From an uncultured Oscillospiraceae bacterium (GTDB lineage Bacteria > Bacillota > Clostridia > Oscillospirales > Oscillospiraceae), in NCBI GenBank assembly GCA_910585155.1, contig CAJUEC010000007.1, positions 1 through 64,000 of the forward strand: a stretch of DNA of 64,000 nucleotides, given 5' to 3'. Numbering within the stretch: the first letter of the stretch is position 1; the number at the start of each line of letters is the position of its first letter. The notes beneath the pieces were generated by a model. It was not told the DNA's origin and did no database searches. It was given only the letters and a program-made list of their open reading frames with translations. Made by a program: the position numbers and the translations under genes. This document shows positions 1-6,851 of the stretch, in pieces.

Positions 1-521
1 GCAACACCGGGGGCATTGTCATCGCCGCCAAGACCGCCGAGGCCCTGCGGGTGATGAACCAGAAGATCCGGGACCGGGAGCTGCAAAAGCTGTACCTGTG
101 CGTGGTCCACGGGGCGATGCAGCCCCGGGAGGGCCAGCTGAAGGGGTACATTCTCAAGGACGAGGACAGGGCCCAGGTGAAGGTGTACGACCACCCCATC
201 CCCGGCGGCAAAACGGCGGTGACGCTGTACCGCACGCTGGAGACCCGGGGCGGCCTGTCCCTGGTGGAGTGCGACCTCATCACCGGGCGGACCCACCAGA
301 TCCGGGCCCAGTTCGCCGCCGCGGGCCACCCCCTGCTGGGGGACGGCAAGTACGGCCGGGAGCGGGACGACAAGCGGTTTGACCGCAGATTCCAGGCACT
401 GTACTCCTACAAGCTGAAATTCCAGTTCACCACCGACGCGGGGTGTCTGGAGCATCTGAACGGGGGCGAGTGGACGGTGGAGGACGTGGACTTTGTGGCG
501 GAATATTTTCCCAAGGGGTGA
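1..521 (+). CDS. RluA-family RNA pseudouridine synthase, C-terminal part (cut by window edge)
   Basis: The reading frame is already open at base 3 and ends at a TGA at 519-521, so the N-terminal half with the catalytic aspartate lies outside the window. What is visible is the end of the RluA-type catalytic domain: NTGGIVIAAKT, then LQKLYLCVVHG, and the family signature ITGRTHQIRAQFAAAGHPLLGD followed by KYG (split here as ITGRTHQIRAQFAA and GHPLLGDGKYG). These enzymes convert uridine to pseudouridine in rRNA or tRNA; which site is modified cannot be told from this part. The next gene starts 5 bp downstream, so both are probably co-transcribed. Confidence 0.88.
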   Translation, partial: NTGGIVIAAKTAEALRVMNQKIRDRELQKLYLCVVHGAMQPREGQLKGYILKDEDRAQVKVYDHPIPGGKTAVTLYRTLETRGGLSLVECDLITGRTHQIRAQFAAAGHPLLGDGKYGRERDDKRFDRRFQALYSYKLKFQFTTDAGCLEHLNGGEWTVEDVDFVAEYFPKG

Positions 522-526
522 GGGGC

Positions 527-988
527 TTGGCCTGTGAAATCTTAAAGCTGCGGGACTGCCCCCAGTGGCTGGACCGGGGGGCGGCGTGGTTCCACGCCAA
601 ATGGGGCGTGCCCCTGGATGCCTACCGGGAGAGCATGGCGGCGTGTGTGAAAAACCTGGGCGCGGTCCCCCAGTGGTATGTGGCCGTAGACGGCGGGCAG
701 ATCCTGGGCGGGCTGGGGGTCATCGAGAACGACTTCCACAACCGGCCCGACCTGGCCCCCAACGTGTGCGCGGTGTACGTGGAGGAATCCCACCGCCGCC
801 GGGGCGTCGCCGGGGCGCTGCTGAACTGCGTCTGCGCCGACATGGCGGCGCTGGGGGTGGACACCCTGTACCTGCTCACCGATCACACGGCGTTTTACGA
901 GCGGTACGGCTGGCAGTTCCTCTGCATGGCCCAGGGGGAGGGGGACGCGGAGCCCTCCCGGATGTATGTCCGCAAATGGGGTGTGTGA
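527..988 (+). CDS. GNAT-family N-acetyltransferase
   Basis: A 153-residue protein with the GNAT acetyl-CoA-binding core: the segment VCAVYVEESHRRRGVAGALL carries the R/Q-x-x-G-x-G/A pyrophosphate-binding motif, followed by a C-terminal FYERYGWQ segment typical of the family. I chose the TTG at 527 because an AAGGGG ribosome-binding site lies 7-10 bases upstream, overlapping the stop codon of the pseudouridine synthase gene; an ATG at 443 would give a GC-rich extension that overlaps the upstream gene in another frame. The substrate is unknown. Confidence 0.8.
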   Translation: MACEILKLRDCPQWLDRGAAWFHAKWGVPLDAYRESMAACVKNLGAVPQWYVAVDGGQILGGLGVIENDFHNRPDLAPNVCAVYVEESHRRRGVAGALLNCVCADMAALGVDTLYLLTDHTAFYERYGWQFLCMAQGEGDAEPSRMYVRKWGV

Positions 989-991
989 AGG

Positions 992-1448
992 ATGTGGAAC
1001 GTCAAAAACTACAGGTTTGGTTTTGACCCCTGGGGGCTGGGGCTGTTCCTGCTCGTCATGCTCCCCAACCTCATATGGTTTGCGGTTCCCGCCCCCAATG
1101 ACATCCTCCGGGCGGAGTCGGTCACGCCGCTGCTGGATGCAGTGGGACAGGTCTTTCAACTCGCCATGGCGGCGGCGCTGTGCGGGGTACGCAATATTGC
1201 GCAGGATCAGCCCATGAAGCGGGGGAATCTGGCCGGCACAGCCGCCTGCGCGGCGCTGTACCTGGCCGGATGGACCGCCTATTACGCCGGGATTGCCAAC
1301 GCCGCTGTGGTCCTCGACCTGTGTCTCGCCCCCTGCGGCCGCGTTTCTGGCATTCGCGCTGGGGCGGAAAAGCGGGATTGCCCTGCTCTCAGCCGGCGGG
1401 TTCACCGTCTGCCATTTCCTGTTTGCCGTTATCAATTTCATCCTGTGA
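992..1448 (+). pseudogene. small membrane protein, frameshifted
   Basis: The frame from ATG 992 encodes hydrophobic segments (LGLFLLVMLPNLIWFAVP, VFQLAMAAALC and ALYLAGWTAYYAGI). After VVLDLCLAPC at about 1340 it turns into basic, proline-rich nonsense. The next frame then continues as hydrophobic sequence (AAFLAFALGRKSGIALLS, then GGFTVCHFLFAVINFIL) and stops at 1448. Removing one G near 1338-1341 restores one frame of 151 codons. This is either a real one-base insertion or a sequencing error. The protein resembles uncharacterised four-helix membrane proteins of Clostridia; no function is known to me. Confidence 0.65.
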
Positions 1449-1452
1449 GGCA

Positions 1453-1495
1453 GATAAAAGCCCCTCCCCCGCTGTGCGGGGGAGGGGCTTTTATC
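1453..1495. terminator. bidirectional intrinsic terminator
   Basis: A perfect 20-bp inverted repeat (1453-1472 and 1476-1495) with a 3-base loop, GC-rich in its inner part and with A4/T4 at its outer ends, so it has a U-tract on both strands. It ends the rightward gene set and the leftward copA transcript, overlapping the copA stop codon. Confidence 0.9.
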
Positions 1496-4025
1496 ACTGG
1501 ATGGACACTACCTGGTACCCGGCCTCCTGGACGGCGGCGCGGATGGCCTCGTCGGACACATCGCCGGTGACCACGGCGGTCTTGCTGTCCAGGTCCACGG
1601 TGGCGGAGGCCCCGGGGATGGCATTGAGCGCCTTGTCCACGTGGGCCCGGCAGTGCTGGCACATCATGCCCTCAATCACAACTTTCTTTTCCATCACTTT
1701 TTGTTCTCCTTTCACTTCAACGGCGGTTATCTCGCCGGATTTCACTTGAGAATTGGCCTGGATGCTTGGCTTAAAGAACCGCAGGCGCAGGGCGTTGCCC
1801 ACCACGCACACCGAGCTGAAGCTCATGGCCGCCCCGGCGATCATGGGGTTGAGCTGGGGCCCGCCCCAGATGGCCAGCAGCCCCGCCGCCACCGGGATGC
1901 ACACGGCGTTGTAGAAAAACGCCCAGAACAGGTTCTGCTTCACGTTGCGGATGGTGGCCCGGGACAGCTCCACCGCCGTCACCGCGTCCACCAGGTCGGA
2001 CTTCATCAGCACGATGTCGGCGCTCTCGATGGCCACATCCGCCCCCGCGCCGATGGCCAAGCCCACGTCCGCCCGGGCCAGGGCCGGGGCGTCGTTGATG
2101 CCGTCCCCCACCATGGCCACCTTCTCCCCCCGCTCCTGGAGGGCGGCGATCTGCCGCTCCTTGTCGGCGGGGAGCACCTCGCTCACCACCTCTGTCAGGC
2201 CCAGCTCCTTCCCGATGGCCTGGGCGGTGCGCCTGTTGTCCCCGGTGAGCATCACCACCTTGAGGCCCAGCCTTCGGAACCCCTCGATGGCCGCCCGGCT
2301 GGACGCCTTCACCGTGTCCGCCACGGCGATGATGCCCACCAACCTGCCGTCCTCCGCGAAAAACAGCGGCGTCTTGCCCTGCTTGGCCAGCTCGTCGGCG
2401 AGCATGGCGTCCTGGCCCAGGTCCACTTTTGCGTCGGCGAGCATGGCGGCGTTGCCCGCCAGATAGGAGGCCCCCTGGATGGTCCCCCGGACCCCCTTGC
2501 CGTGGACGGCCTCAAATTTCTCCACCGGCGCCAGGGGAATGCCCCGGTTCCCGGCCTCCTCCACGATGGCCGCCCCCAGGGGGTGCTCCGACGGCTTTTC
2601 CAGCGACGCCGCCACGCAGAGCAGTTCCTCCGCCGTGGTCTGTCCCAGGGGGTACACATCCGTCACCTTGGGCTTGCCCTGGGTGACGGTGCCCGTCTTG
2701 TCCAGCACCACCGTGGTGACGGACCGCAAGTGCTCCAGCCCCTCGGCGGACTTCACCAGGATGCCGTGCTCCGCCCCCTTGCCGGTGCCCACCATGATGG
2801 CCACCGGGGTAGCCAGCCCCAGGGCACAGGGGCAGGAGATCACCAGCACCGCCACGCCGGAGGTGAGGGCCCGCTCCACGGACCCGGTGGCGATCATCCA
2901 GACCACGGCGGTGACCAGGGCGATGGCCATGACCACCGGGACGAACACCCCGGCCACCTTGTCCGCCAGCTTGGCGATGGGGGCCTTGGAGGAGGCCGCC
3001 TCGTCCACCAGCCGGATCATCTGGGCCAGGGTGGTGTCCTCCCCCACCCGGGTGGCCCGGAGGGTGAGCACGCCGGACTTGTTGATGGAGGCGGATATCA
3101 CCGTGTCCCCCGGGCCCTTGTCCACCGGGATGGACTCGCCGGTGAGGGCGGACTCGTCCACGCTGGACGCCCCCTCCACCACCACGCCGTCCACCGGCGC
3201 CGAGGCCCCGGGCCGCACCAGCAGCAGGTCCCCCGCCCGGACCTGCTCCACCGGCACCTCCACCTCTCCCCCGTCCCGGAGCACGGTGGCCGTCTTGGGT
3301 GTGAGGTCCATGAGCCGGGCGATGGCCTGGCCGGTCTTGCCCTTGGACCGGGTCTCCATGTACTTGCCCAGGGTGATGAGGGCGAGGATCATCCCGGCAG
3401 ACTCGAAGTACAGGTCCATGGAGTAGTGCTCCACCAGGGCCATATCTCCGTGACCCAGCCCCCAGCCGATGCAGTACAGCGCCGCCACGCCGTACACCAC
3501 GGCGGCGGCGGAGCCCACGGCGATGAGGGAATCCATGTTGGGGGACAGGTGGAACAGGGTTTTGAAGCCCACCCGGTAATACTTTTGATTGATGACCATG
3601 ATGGGCACGGTGAGCAAAAACAGGGTGAGGGCGTAGGTCATGGCGTTTTCCGCGCCGTGGAAGAAATGGGGGATGGGCCAGCCCATCATGTGGCCCATGG
3701 ACAGGTAGAACAGGGGGATCAGGAACACAAAGGAGGCGATGAGCCGGGCCCGCATGTTTTTCAGGTCCTCCTCCATGGCGTCCGCCGCGGGCTGGGCCTG
3801 AGCCCGCTCCCCTGCGGCGGCGGACAGGGCCGCGCCGTACCCCGCCTTCTCCACGGCGGACACGATCTGGTCCGGGGTGAGGGCCCCGTCCCAGTCCACC
3901 GTCATGGACCCGCCCAGCAGGTTGACGTTCACCTCGCACACCCCGTCCAGCTTCCGCACCGCCTTGTCCACGTGGGCGGAGCAGGCGGAGCAGGTCATGC
4001 CGGTGACTGTAAATTTTTGTTTCAT
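1494..4025 (-). CDS. copA: copper-translocating P1B-type ATPase with N- and C-terminal metal-binding domains
   Basis: An 843-residue CopA. Seen: N-terminal heavy-metal-associated (HMA) domain with MTCSACS (about residues 10-16), eight-helix membrane region with the SCPCALGLATP metal site, DKTGT phosphorylation motif, SEHPLG of the nucleotide-binding domain, GDGINDAPAL, and a second HMA domain at 778-843 with MMCQHC. Such enzymes export Cu(I) from the cytoplasm. The start at 4025 has a GGAGGAGG site upstream; a longer frame to 4112 has no support. The start overlaps the stop of the upstream 70-codon ORF (ATGA), implying translational coupling. The C-terminal HMA looks like a fused CopZ chaperone (see internal ribosome-binding site). 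Operon with csoR. Confidence 0.95.
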   Translation of the reverse strand: MKQKFTVTGMTCSACSAHVDKAVRKLDGVCEVNVNLLGGSMTVDWDGALTPDQIVSAVEKAGYGAALSAAAGERAQAQPAADAMEEDLKNMRARLIASFVFLIPLFYLSMGHMMGWPIPHFFHGAENAMTYALTLFLLTVPIMVINQKYYRVGFKTLFHLSPNMDSLIAVGSAAAVVYGVAALYCIGWGLGHGDMALVEHYSMDLYFESAGMILALITLGKYMETRSKGKTGQAIARLMDLTPKTATVLRDGGEVEVPVEQVRAGDLLLVRPGASAPVDGVVVEGASSVDESALTGESIPVDKGPGDTVISASINKSGVLTLRATRVGEDTTLAQMIRLVDEAASSKAPIAKLADKVAGVFVPVVMAIALVTAVVWMIATGSVERALTSGVAVLVISCPCALGLATPVAIMVGTGKGAEHGILVKSAEGLEHLRSVTTVVLDKTGTVTQGKPKVTDVYPLGQTTAEELLCVAASLEKPSEHPLGAAIVEEAGNRGIPLAPVEKFEAVHGKGVRGTIQGASYLAGNAAMLADAKVDLGQDAMLADELAKQGKTPLFFAEDGRLVGIIAVADTVKASSRAAIEGFRRLGLKVVMLTGDNRRTAQAIGKELGLTEVVSEVLPADKERQIAALQERGEKVAMVGDGINDAPALARADVGLAIGAGADVAIESADIVLMKSDLVDAVTAVELSRATIRNVKQNLFWAFFYNAVCIPVAAGLLAIWGGPQLNPMIAGAAMSFSSVCVVGNALRLRFFKPSIQANSQVKSGEITAVEVKGEQKVMEKKVVIEGMMCQHCRAHVDKALNAIPGASATVDLDSKTAVVTGDVSDEAIRAAVQEAGYQVVSIQ
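1692..1713 (-). promoter_or_regulatory. internal Shine-Dalgarno and in-frame ATG before the CopZ-like domain of copA
   Basis: On the minus strand GTGAAAGGAGAACAAAAAGTG precedes an in-frame ATG (1692-1694) inside copA; split, this is an AAAGGAGA ribosome-binding site with about 10 bases of spacing. Translation from here would give a free 66-residue HMA protein (MEKKVVIEGMMCQHC...), the size of a CopZ chaperone. The site reads through in copA as VKGEQKV, so it may be the fossil start of a formerly separate copZ or may still be used. Confidence 0.5.
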
Positions 4026-4234
4026 AGCACACCCTCCTCCGGCATGGCCTGCTCCGCCAGACGCGTCAGCGCCCGCGCCGAACGGCGCGTACAAGCGTTT
4101 TGCCGAAGGCAAAACCTTGGCGCAGGGGCGAATTCACTTCGCCCGCGCAAGTGAAATTCTCTTGGGGCCCCAGCGGCGGCAATGCCGCCGCTGGGAGAAC
4201 AGGTCATGCCGGTGACGGTAAATTTTTGCTTCAT
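4022..4234 (-). pseudogene. 70-codon ORF: duplicated copA/copZ start (MKQKFTVTGMTCS) joined to repeat-derived sequence
   Basis: The first 13 codons encode the same MKQKFTVTGMTCS as copA, with the four base differences all at third codon positions. After that the frame runs into hairpin-rich sequence with no HMA homology and stops at 4022-4024, overlapping the copA ATG as ATGA. It has its own ribosome-binding site (GAGGTGA) 31 bp after csoR. It is either a remnant of a copZ gene interrupted by the insert, or the original copA start separated from the gene by a duplicating insertion. It may now act as a coupling leader for copA. No separate protein function is claimed. Confidence 0.6.
4059..4196. 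repeat. hairpin-rich insert between the two copies of the copA start
   Basis: About 140 bp of GC-rich sequence with several perfect short hairpins: GTTTTGCC / GGCAAAAC near 4096-4112 and CCCAGCGGCGGC / GCCGCCGCTGGG near 4170-4194. An inverted copy of the GCGGAGCAGG-CATGCCGG segment of the copA start lies at its copA-proximal border (4041-4059). No transposase and no other copy of this insert was seen in the window. Confidence 0.5.
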
Positions 4235-4265
4235 TGTTGATTCACCTCGCCTGTTGTCGCGCTTC

Positions 4266-4526
4266 TCATAGTATTTTTCCCAGCGCCTTCACCAATTCGT
4301 CGATTTTCTCCGCCCGCTCCGTGTCGCTTTCAGCGTGCTCCACGCAGTGCTTCAGGTGGGCGGTGAGAATCTCCCGGTTGGCCCGGCGAAGCATGGCGTC
4401 GGCGGCGGTGACCTGCTGGGAGATGTCCATGCAGTAGCGGTCCTCCTCCACCATCTTGATGATGCCGTCGATCTGGCCCCGGGCGGTCTTCAGCAGCCGC
4501 AGCACCGTCTTCTGGTCAGCCATCAT
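4266..4526 (-). CDS. csoR: CsoR-type copper-sensing transcriptional repressor
   Basis: An 86-residue all-helical DUF156 protein. The Cu(I) ligands of the CsoR family are present with the diagnostic spacing: C32, then H57 and C61 (25 and 4 residues apart, as in Mycobacterium tuberculosis CsoR C36-H61-C65). Copper binding releases the repressor from DNA and induces the export operon. It is first in the operon ahead of copA and is preceded by a GGAGG ribosome-binding site; ATG 4526 or 4523 could be the start. A matching operator lies between its promoter and start. Confidence 0.93.
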   Translation of the reverse strand: MMADQKTVLRLLKTARGQIDGIIKMVEEDRYCMDISQQVTAADAMLRRANREILTAHLKHCVEHAESDTERAEKIDELVKALGKIL

Positions 4527-4548
4527 GGGCGGACCCTCCTCTCACTCA

Positions 4549-4601
4549 AACACTCCCCTGGGGGGTAGTGTTATCCTACCATACAACTGGGCTTTTGTCA
4601 A
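4549..4601 (-). promoter_or_regulatory. csoR-copA promoter with CsoR operator
   Basis: Minus strand: -35 TTGACA at 4596-4601, 17-bp spacer, -10 TAGGAT at 4573-4578, followed directly by a 24-bp GC-centred inverted repeat at 4549-4572 (arms AACACT / AGTGTT around CCCCTGGGG). CsoR operators are typically GC-rich pseudo-palindromes of this design, and this position over the transcription start fits repression. Confidence 0.8.
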
Positions 4602-4679
4602 CCAAAAAATTTCCGCATTTGAACACCGAGCCCTATAATAGAATTTCTTAAAAGTAGAGCTTGGAAAGGGTGGGCAGCT

Positions 4680-5444
4680 GTGTTTCAAAAAAATGACTTC
4701 CCCGTGCTGGAATTTGATGACACTCCAACCGCGAAACTAAATCCGGAAAGCTTTCCCTTCGGCAGGTTTGAGACGGACAGGATGGTGATCACGTTCTTCC
4801 CGGAAATTGTGAGCCGGCTGGCGAAGGACGGGCTGATCACGGAGGAGCGGCTGATCCCCGGGGAAAACCCCCTCATGGTCTACCGCTTTACACAGCGGCC
4901 CGATGTGCTGCTGACTCTTGGACAAATCGGCTGTCCCGCCTGTGCGGGAAATCTGGATTTATTCCATGCGATGGGCGTTACGAAGGTCATGTTCTGCGGC
5001 GGGGGCGGCGTTCTTGACCAAAACATCCAGGTTGGCCAGATTCTGGTGGTGGACGGCGCCATCCGGGACGAGGGGTTTTCCTATCAATACGTCGCGCCGT
5101 CAAGGGTGATCCATACCGATCCGGCGGTTACCGACCAAATCGCGGCATATCTGGGGCAAAACAACATCCCATATCTTCGCGGCCTGACCTGGACAACTGA
5201 CGCGATTTTTCGGGAAACACCCGACCGAATCAGCAGGAGGAAAGAGGAAGGCGCGAAGATTGTGGAAATGGAACAGGCCGGATGCATTGCCGTCGCGCAG
5301 TTCAGGGGCTTTGACTATGGCGCGCTGATCTACGGCGGGGATGATCTTTCGGGGGAGGCGTGGTCCTCCAGAGGCTGGAACAGCCGGGAGGGAATCCGGC
5401 ACGATTTGGTCATGCTGTGCCGGGAACTGGCTGCGGTCATCTGA
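4680..5444 (+). CDS. nucleoside phosphorylase (PNP/UDP family, uridine-phosphorylase-like)
   Basis: A 254-residue protein of the PNP_UDP_1 fold, which splits nucleosides with phosphate into base and ribose-1-phosphate. Seen: the glycine-rich KVMFCGGGGVLDQ loop of the phosphate/base site and the late IVEMEQAGCIAVAQFRG segment, in which the E-M-E triad binds ribose. The start is a GTG at 4680 with GAAAGGG upstream; a TATAAT hexamer lies at 4634-4639. Base preference cannot be read from the sequence. Its codon use is somewhat less GC-rich than its neighbours (more A/T third positions), so it may be a later arrival. It is a single gene diverging from csoR. Confidence 0.82.
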   Translation: MFQKNDFPVLEFDDTPTAKLNPESFPFGRFETDRMVITFFPEIVSRLAKDGLITEERLIPGENPLMVYRFTQRPDVLLTLGQIGCPACAGNLDLFHAMGVTKVMFCGGGGVLDQNIQVGQILVVDGAIRDEGFSYQYVAPSRVIHTDPAVTDQIAAYLGQNNIPYLRGLTWTTDAIFRETPDRISRRKEEGAKIVEMEQAGCIAVAQFRGFDYGALIYGGDDLSGEAWSSRGWNSREGIRHDLVMLCRELAAVI

Positions 5445-5494
5445 GCAGGCCGGACAATTCCAGCCTACCAATCCGCTTTACACCGCATGAAAAA

Positions 5495-5527
5495 GGGCAA
5501 GACAGACCACTGGGGCCTGTCTTGCCC
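5495..5527. terminator. intrinsic terminator between convergent genes
   Basis: An 11-bp inverted repeat, GGGCAAGACAG / CTGTCTTGCCC, with an A-run on its left side. It gives a T-tract for the leftward thioesterase transcript and serves the end of the phosphorylase gene on the other strand. Confidence 0.8.
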
Positions 5528-5570
5528 TTGCTTTCTTTCCGCAGGCCGCCCTCCCCGCGGGGGGGGGGCG

Positions 5571-5963
5571 CTATTTTCCCAGCTTCGCCTGGGCCCGGGC
5601 CAAAAACTTGTCCGTCTGGATGACGAACCGCTCATGGGTCCCCCCGCCGATTTTCCCCGCCTCGTCGAAGGCGGACACGGCAAAGGTGAGCTTCCGCCCC
5701 TCCACGGCGGTGACCTCCGCCTCCGCCCAAACCCTCATGCCCACGGGGGTGGCGGCGTCGTGGGTCACGTCCAGCCGGGTGCCCACCGTGCCCTCCCCCG
5801 GGGCCAGGGCGGACTGCACCGCCTGAACGGCGGCGTTCTCCATCAGGGCCACCATCCATGGTGTGGCAAACACCGGCACCAGCCCCGACCCCGCCGCCTG
5901 GGCGGTGTTCTCCGGGGTGACCACGGCCTCCGCCCGGCCCCTTCTTCCGATTTCAATCGACAT
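5571..5963 (-). CDS. thioesterase (hot-dog fold, fluoroacetyl-CoA-thioesterase-like)
   Basis: A 130-residue single hot-dog protein. The pattern FATPWMVALMENAAVQAVQ, GTRLDVTHDAATPVGMRVWAEAEV (shown here as its two recognisable halves, GTRLDVTHDAATPVG and MRVWAEAEV) and GGGTHERFVI matches the FlK-like acyl-CoA thioesterases common in Clostridia. It would hydrolyse a small acyl-CoA in the cytoplasm; the substrate is unknown. I placed the start at ATG 5963, which has GGAGGG 6 bases upstream. The much longer open frame reaching 6662 is antisense to the response regulator and is not credible. It diverges from the regulator gene at 6093. Confidence 0.82.
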   Translation of the reverse strand: MSIEIGRRGRAEAVVTPENTAQAAGSGLVPVFATPWMVALMENAAVQAVQSALAPGEGTVGTRLDVTHDAATPVGMRVWAEAEVTAVEGRKLTFAVSAFDEAGKIGGGTHERFVIQTDKFLARAQAKLGK

Positions 5964-6032
5964 AACAATCCCTCCATCCTTTGCGCTGCGTCCAGTATAC
6001 GCCATTTTAAGAATTTCTTCAACCCTTTTCTC

Positions 6033-6061
6033 TTGCGCCCCTCCCCCGCTGTCCGTATAAT
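6033..6061 (+). promoter_or_regulatory. sigma-A promoter of the response-regulator gene
   Basis: TTGCGC (6033-6038), 17-bp spacer, TATAAT (6056-6061), about 30 bases before the ATG at 6093. Confidence 0.65.
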
Positions 6062-6092
6062 ATATGCAAAAACGTGAAACGGAGCTGCCGCT

Positions 6093-6767
6093 ATGAACCA
6101 CATCCTGGTCGTTGACGACGACATCCACATCGGCAATCTCCTCCAGGAGGCGCTGGAGGGGGAGGGCTACCGGGTGAGCCGGGCCTACTCGGGCACGGAG
6201 GCGGTGCTGGCCCTGGACCGTGGGCGGCCCGACCTGGTGCTGCTGGACCTGATGCTCCCCGGCCTGTCCGGGGAGGCGGTGCTGCCCCGCCTGGCGGGCG
6301 TCCCCGTTATCGTGGTCAGCGCCAAGGCGGACGTGGACAGCAAGACCGCCCTGCTGCTGGGGGGCGCGGCGGACTATGTGACCAAGCCCTTCGTCCTGCG
6401 GGAGCTGCTGGCCCGGGTGGCGGTGCGGCTGCGGGAGGCCGCCGCCCGGCCGGGGGACCTGCTGGTCTTCGGCCCCCTGCGGCTGGAGCCGGCGACCCGC
6501 TCGGCGGGGGTGGACGGGGCGGAGGTCCGCCTCACCCGGACGGAATACGCCATTTTGAAGCTGCTCATGGCCAATCCCGCCCAGGTGGTCACCAAGTCCC
6601 GGCTGCTGGAGGAGATCGGCCAGGACACCCCGGACTGCACCGAGAGCTCGCTGAAAACCCACGTCAGCAACCTGCGCCGCAAGCTGCGGGACGCCGGGGC
6701 GGGGGACTGCATCGAGTCCGTTTGGGGGATCGGCTTTAAGATGGCCGCGAATCCCCCAAAACCTTGA
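6093..6767 (+). CDS. OmpR/PhoB-family response regulator
   Basis: A 224-residue regulator. The receiver domain (1-115) has the acidic pocket DDD at 8-10, phosphoacceptor D52 in LVLLDLMLPG, the SAK motif, and K98 in VTKPF. The winged-helix DNA-binding domain (about 130-220) includes LTRTEYAILKLLMANP and the terminal GIGFKM hairpin. It is the first gene of a five-gene set with an ABC transporter and a histidine kinase, the arrangement of peptide-antibiotic sensing and detoxification systems in Firmicutes. It is separated from the transporter by 84 bp that contain repeated TTGAC boxes, probably its target. Confidence 0.93.
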   Translation: MNHILVVDDDIHIGNLLQEALEGEGYRVSRAYSGTEAVLALDRGRPDLVLLDLMLPGLSGEAVLPRLAGVPVIVVSAKADVDSKTALLLGGAADYVTKPFVLRELLARVAVRLREAAARPGDLLVFGPLRLEPATRSAGVDGAEVRLTRTEYAILKLLMANPAQVVTKSRLLEEIGQDTPDCTESSLKTHVSNLRRKLRDAGAGDCIESVWGIGFKMAANPPKP

Positions 6768-6803
6768 CGAAATCTCAACGATTTCCTTGACCGCTTTCTT
6801 GAC
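6764..6803 (+). promoter_or_regulatory. tandem TTGAC boxes, candidate response-regulator operator
   Basis: TTGAC occurs at 6764, 6787 and 6799, with a related TCAAC at 6775, so the four boxes are spaced 11, 12 and 12 bases apart, close to one helical turn. OmpR-type dimers bind such direct repeats. The array ends about 45 bases before the ABC ATPase start, where activation of the transporter operon would be expected. Inference from spacing only. Confidence 0.45.
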
Positions 6804-6851
6804 GGTTTCCTGTTAGGATAGCCTTATCCCAAAGGAAACGGAGGCAATCTT

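Noticed and set aside
1641..4154. An 837-codon open frame on the plus strand opposite copA
   Set aside because: Shadow of the real copA reading frame; composition is H/G/R/P-rich and there are no domains.
5571..6662. A 363-residue version of the thioesterase
   Set aside because: The N-terminal two thirds would be antisense to the response regulator; the start at 5963 has a clear ribosome-binding site and gives the normal family length.
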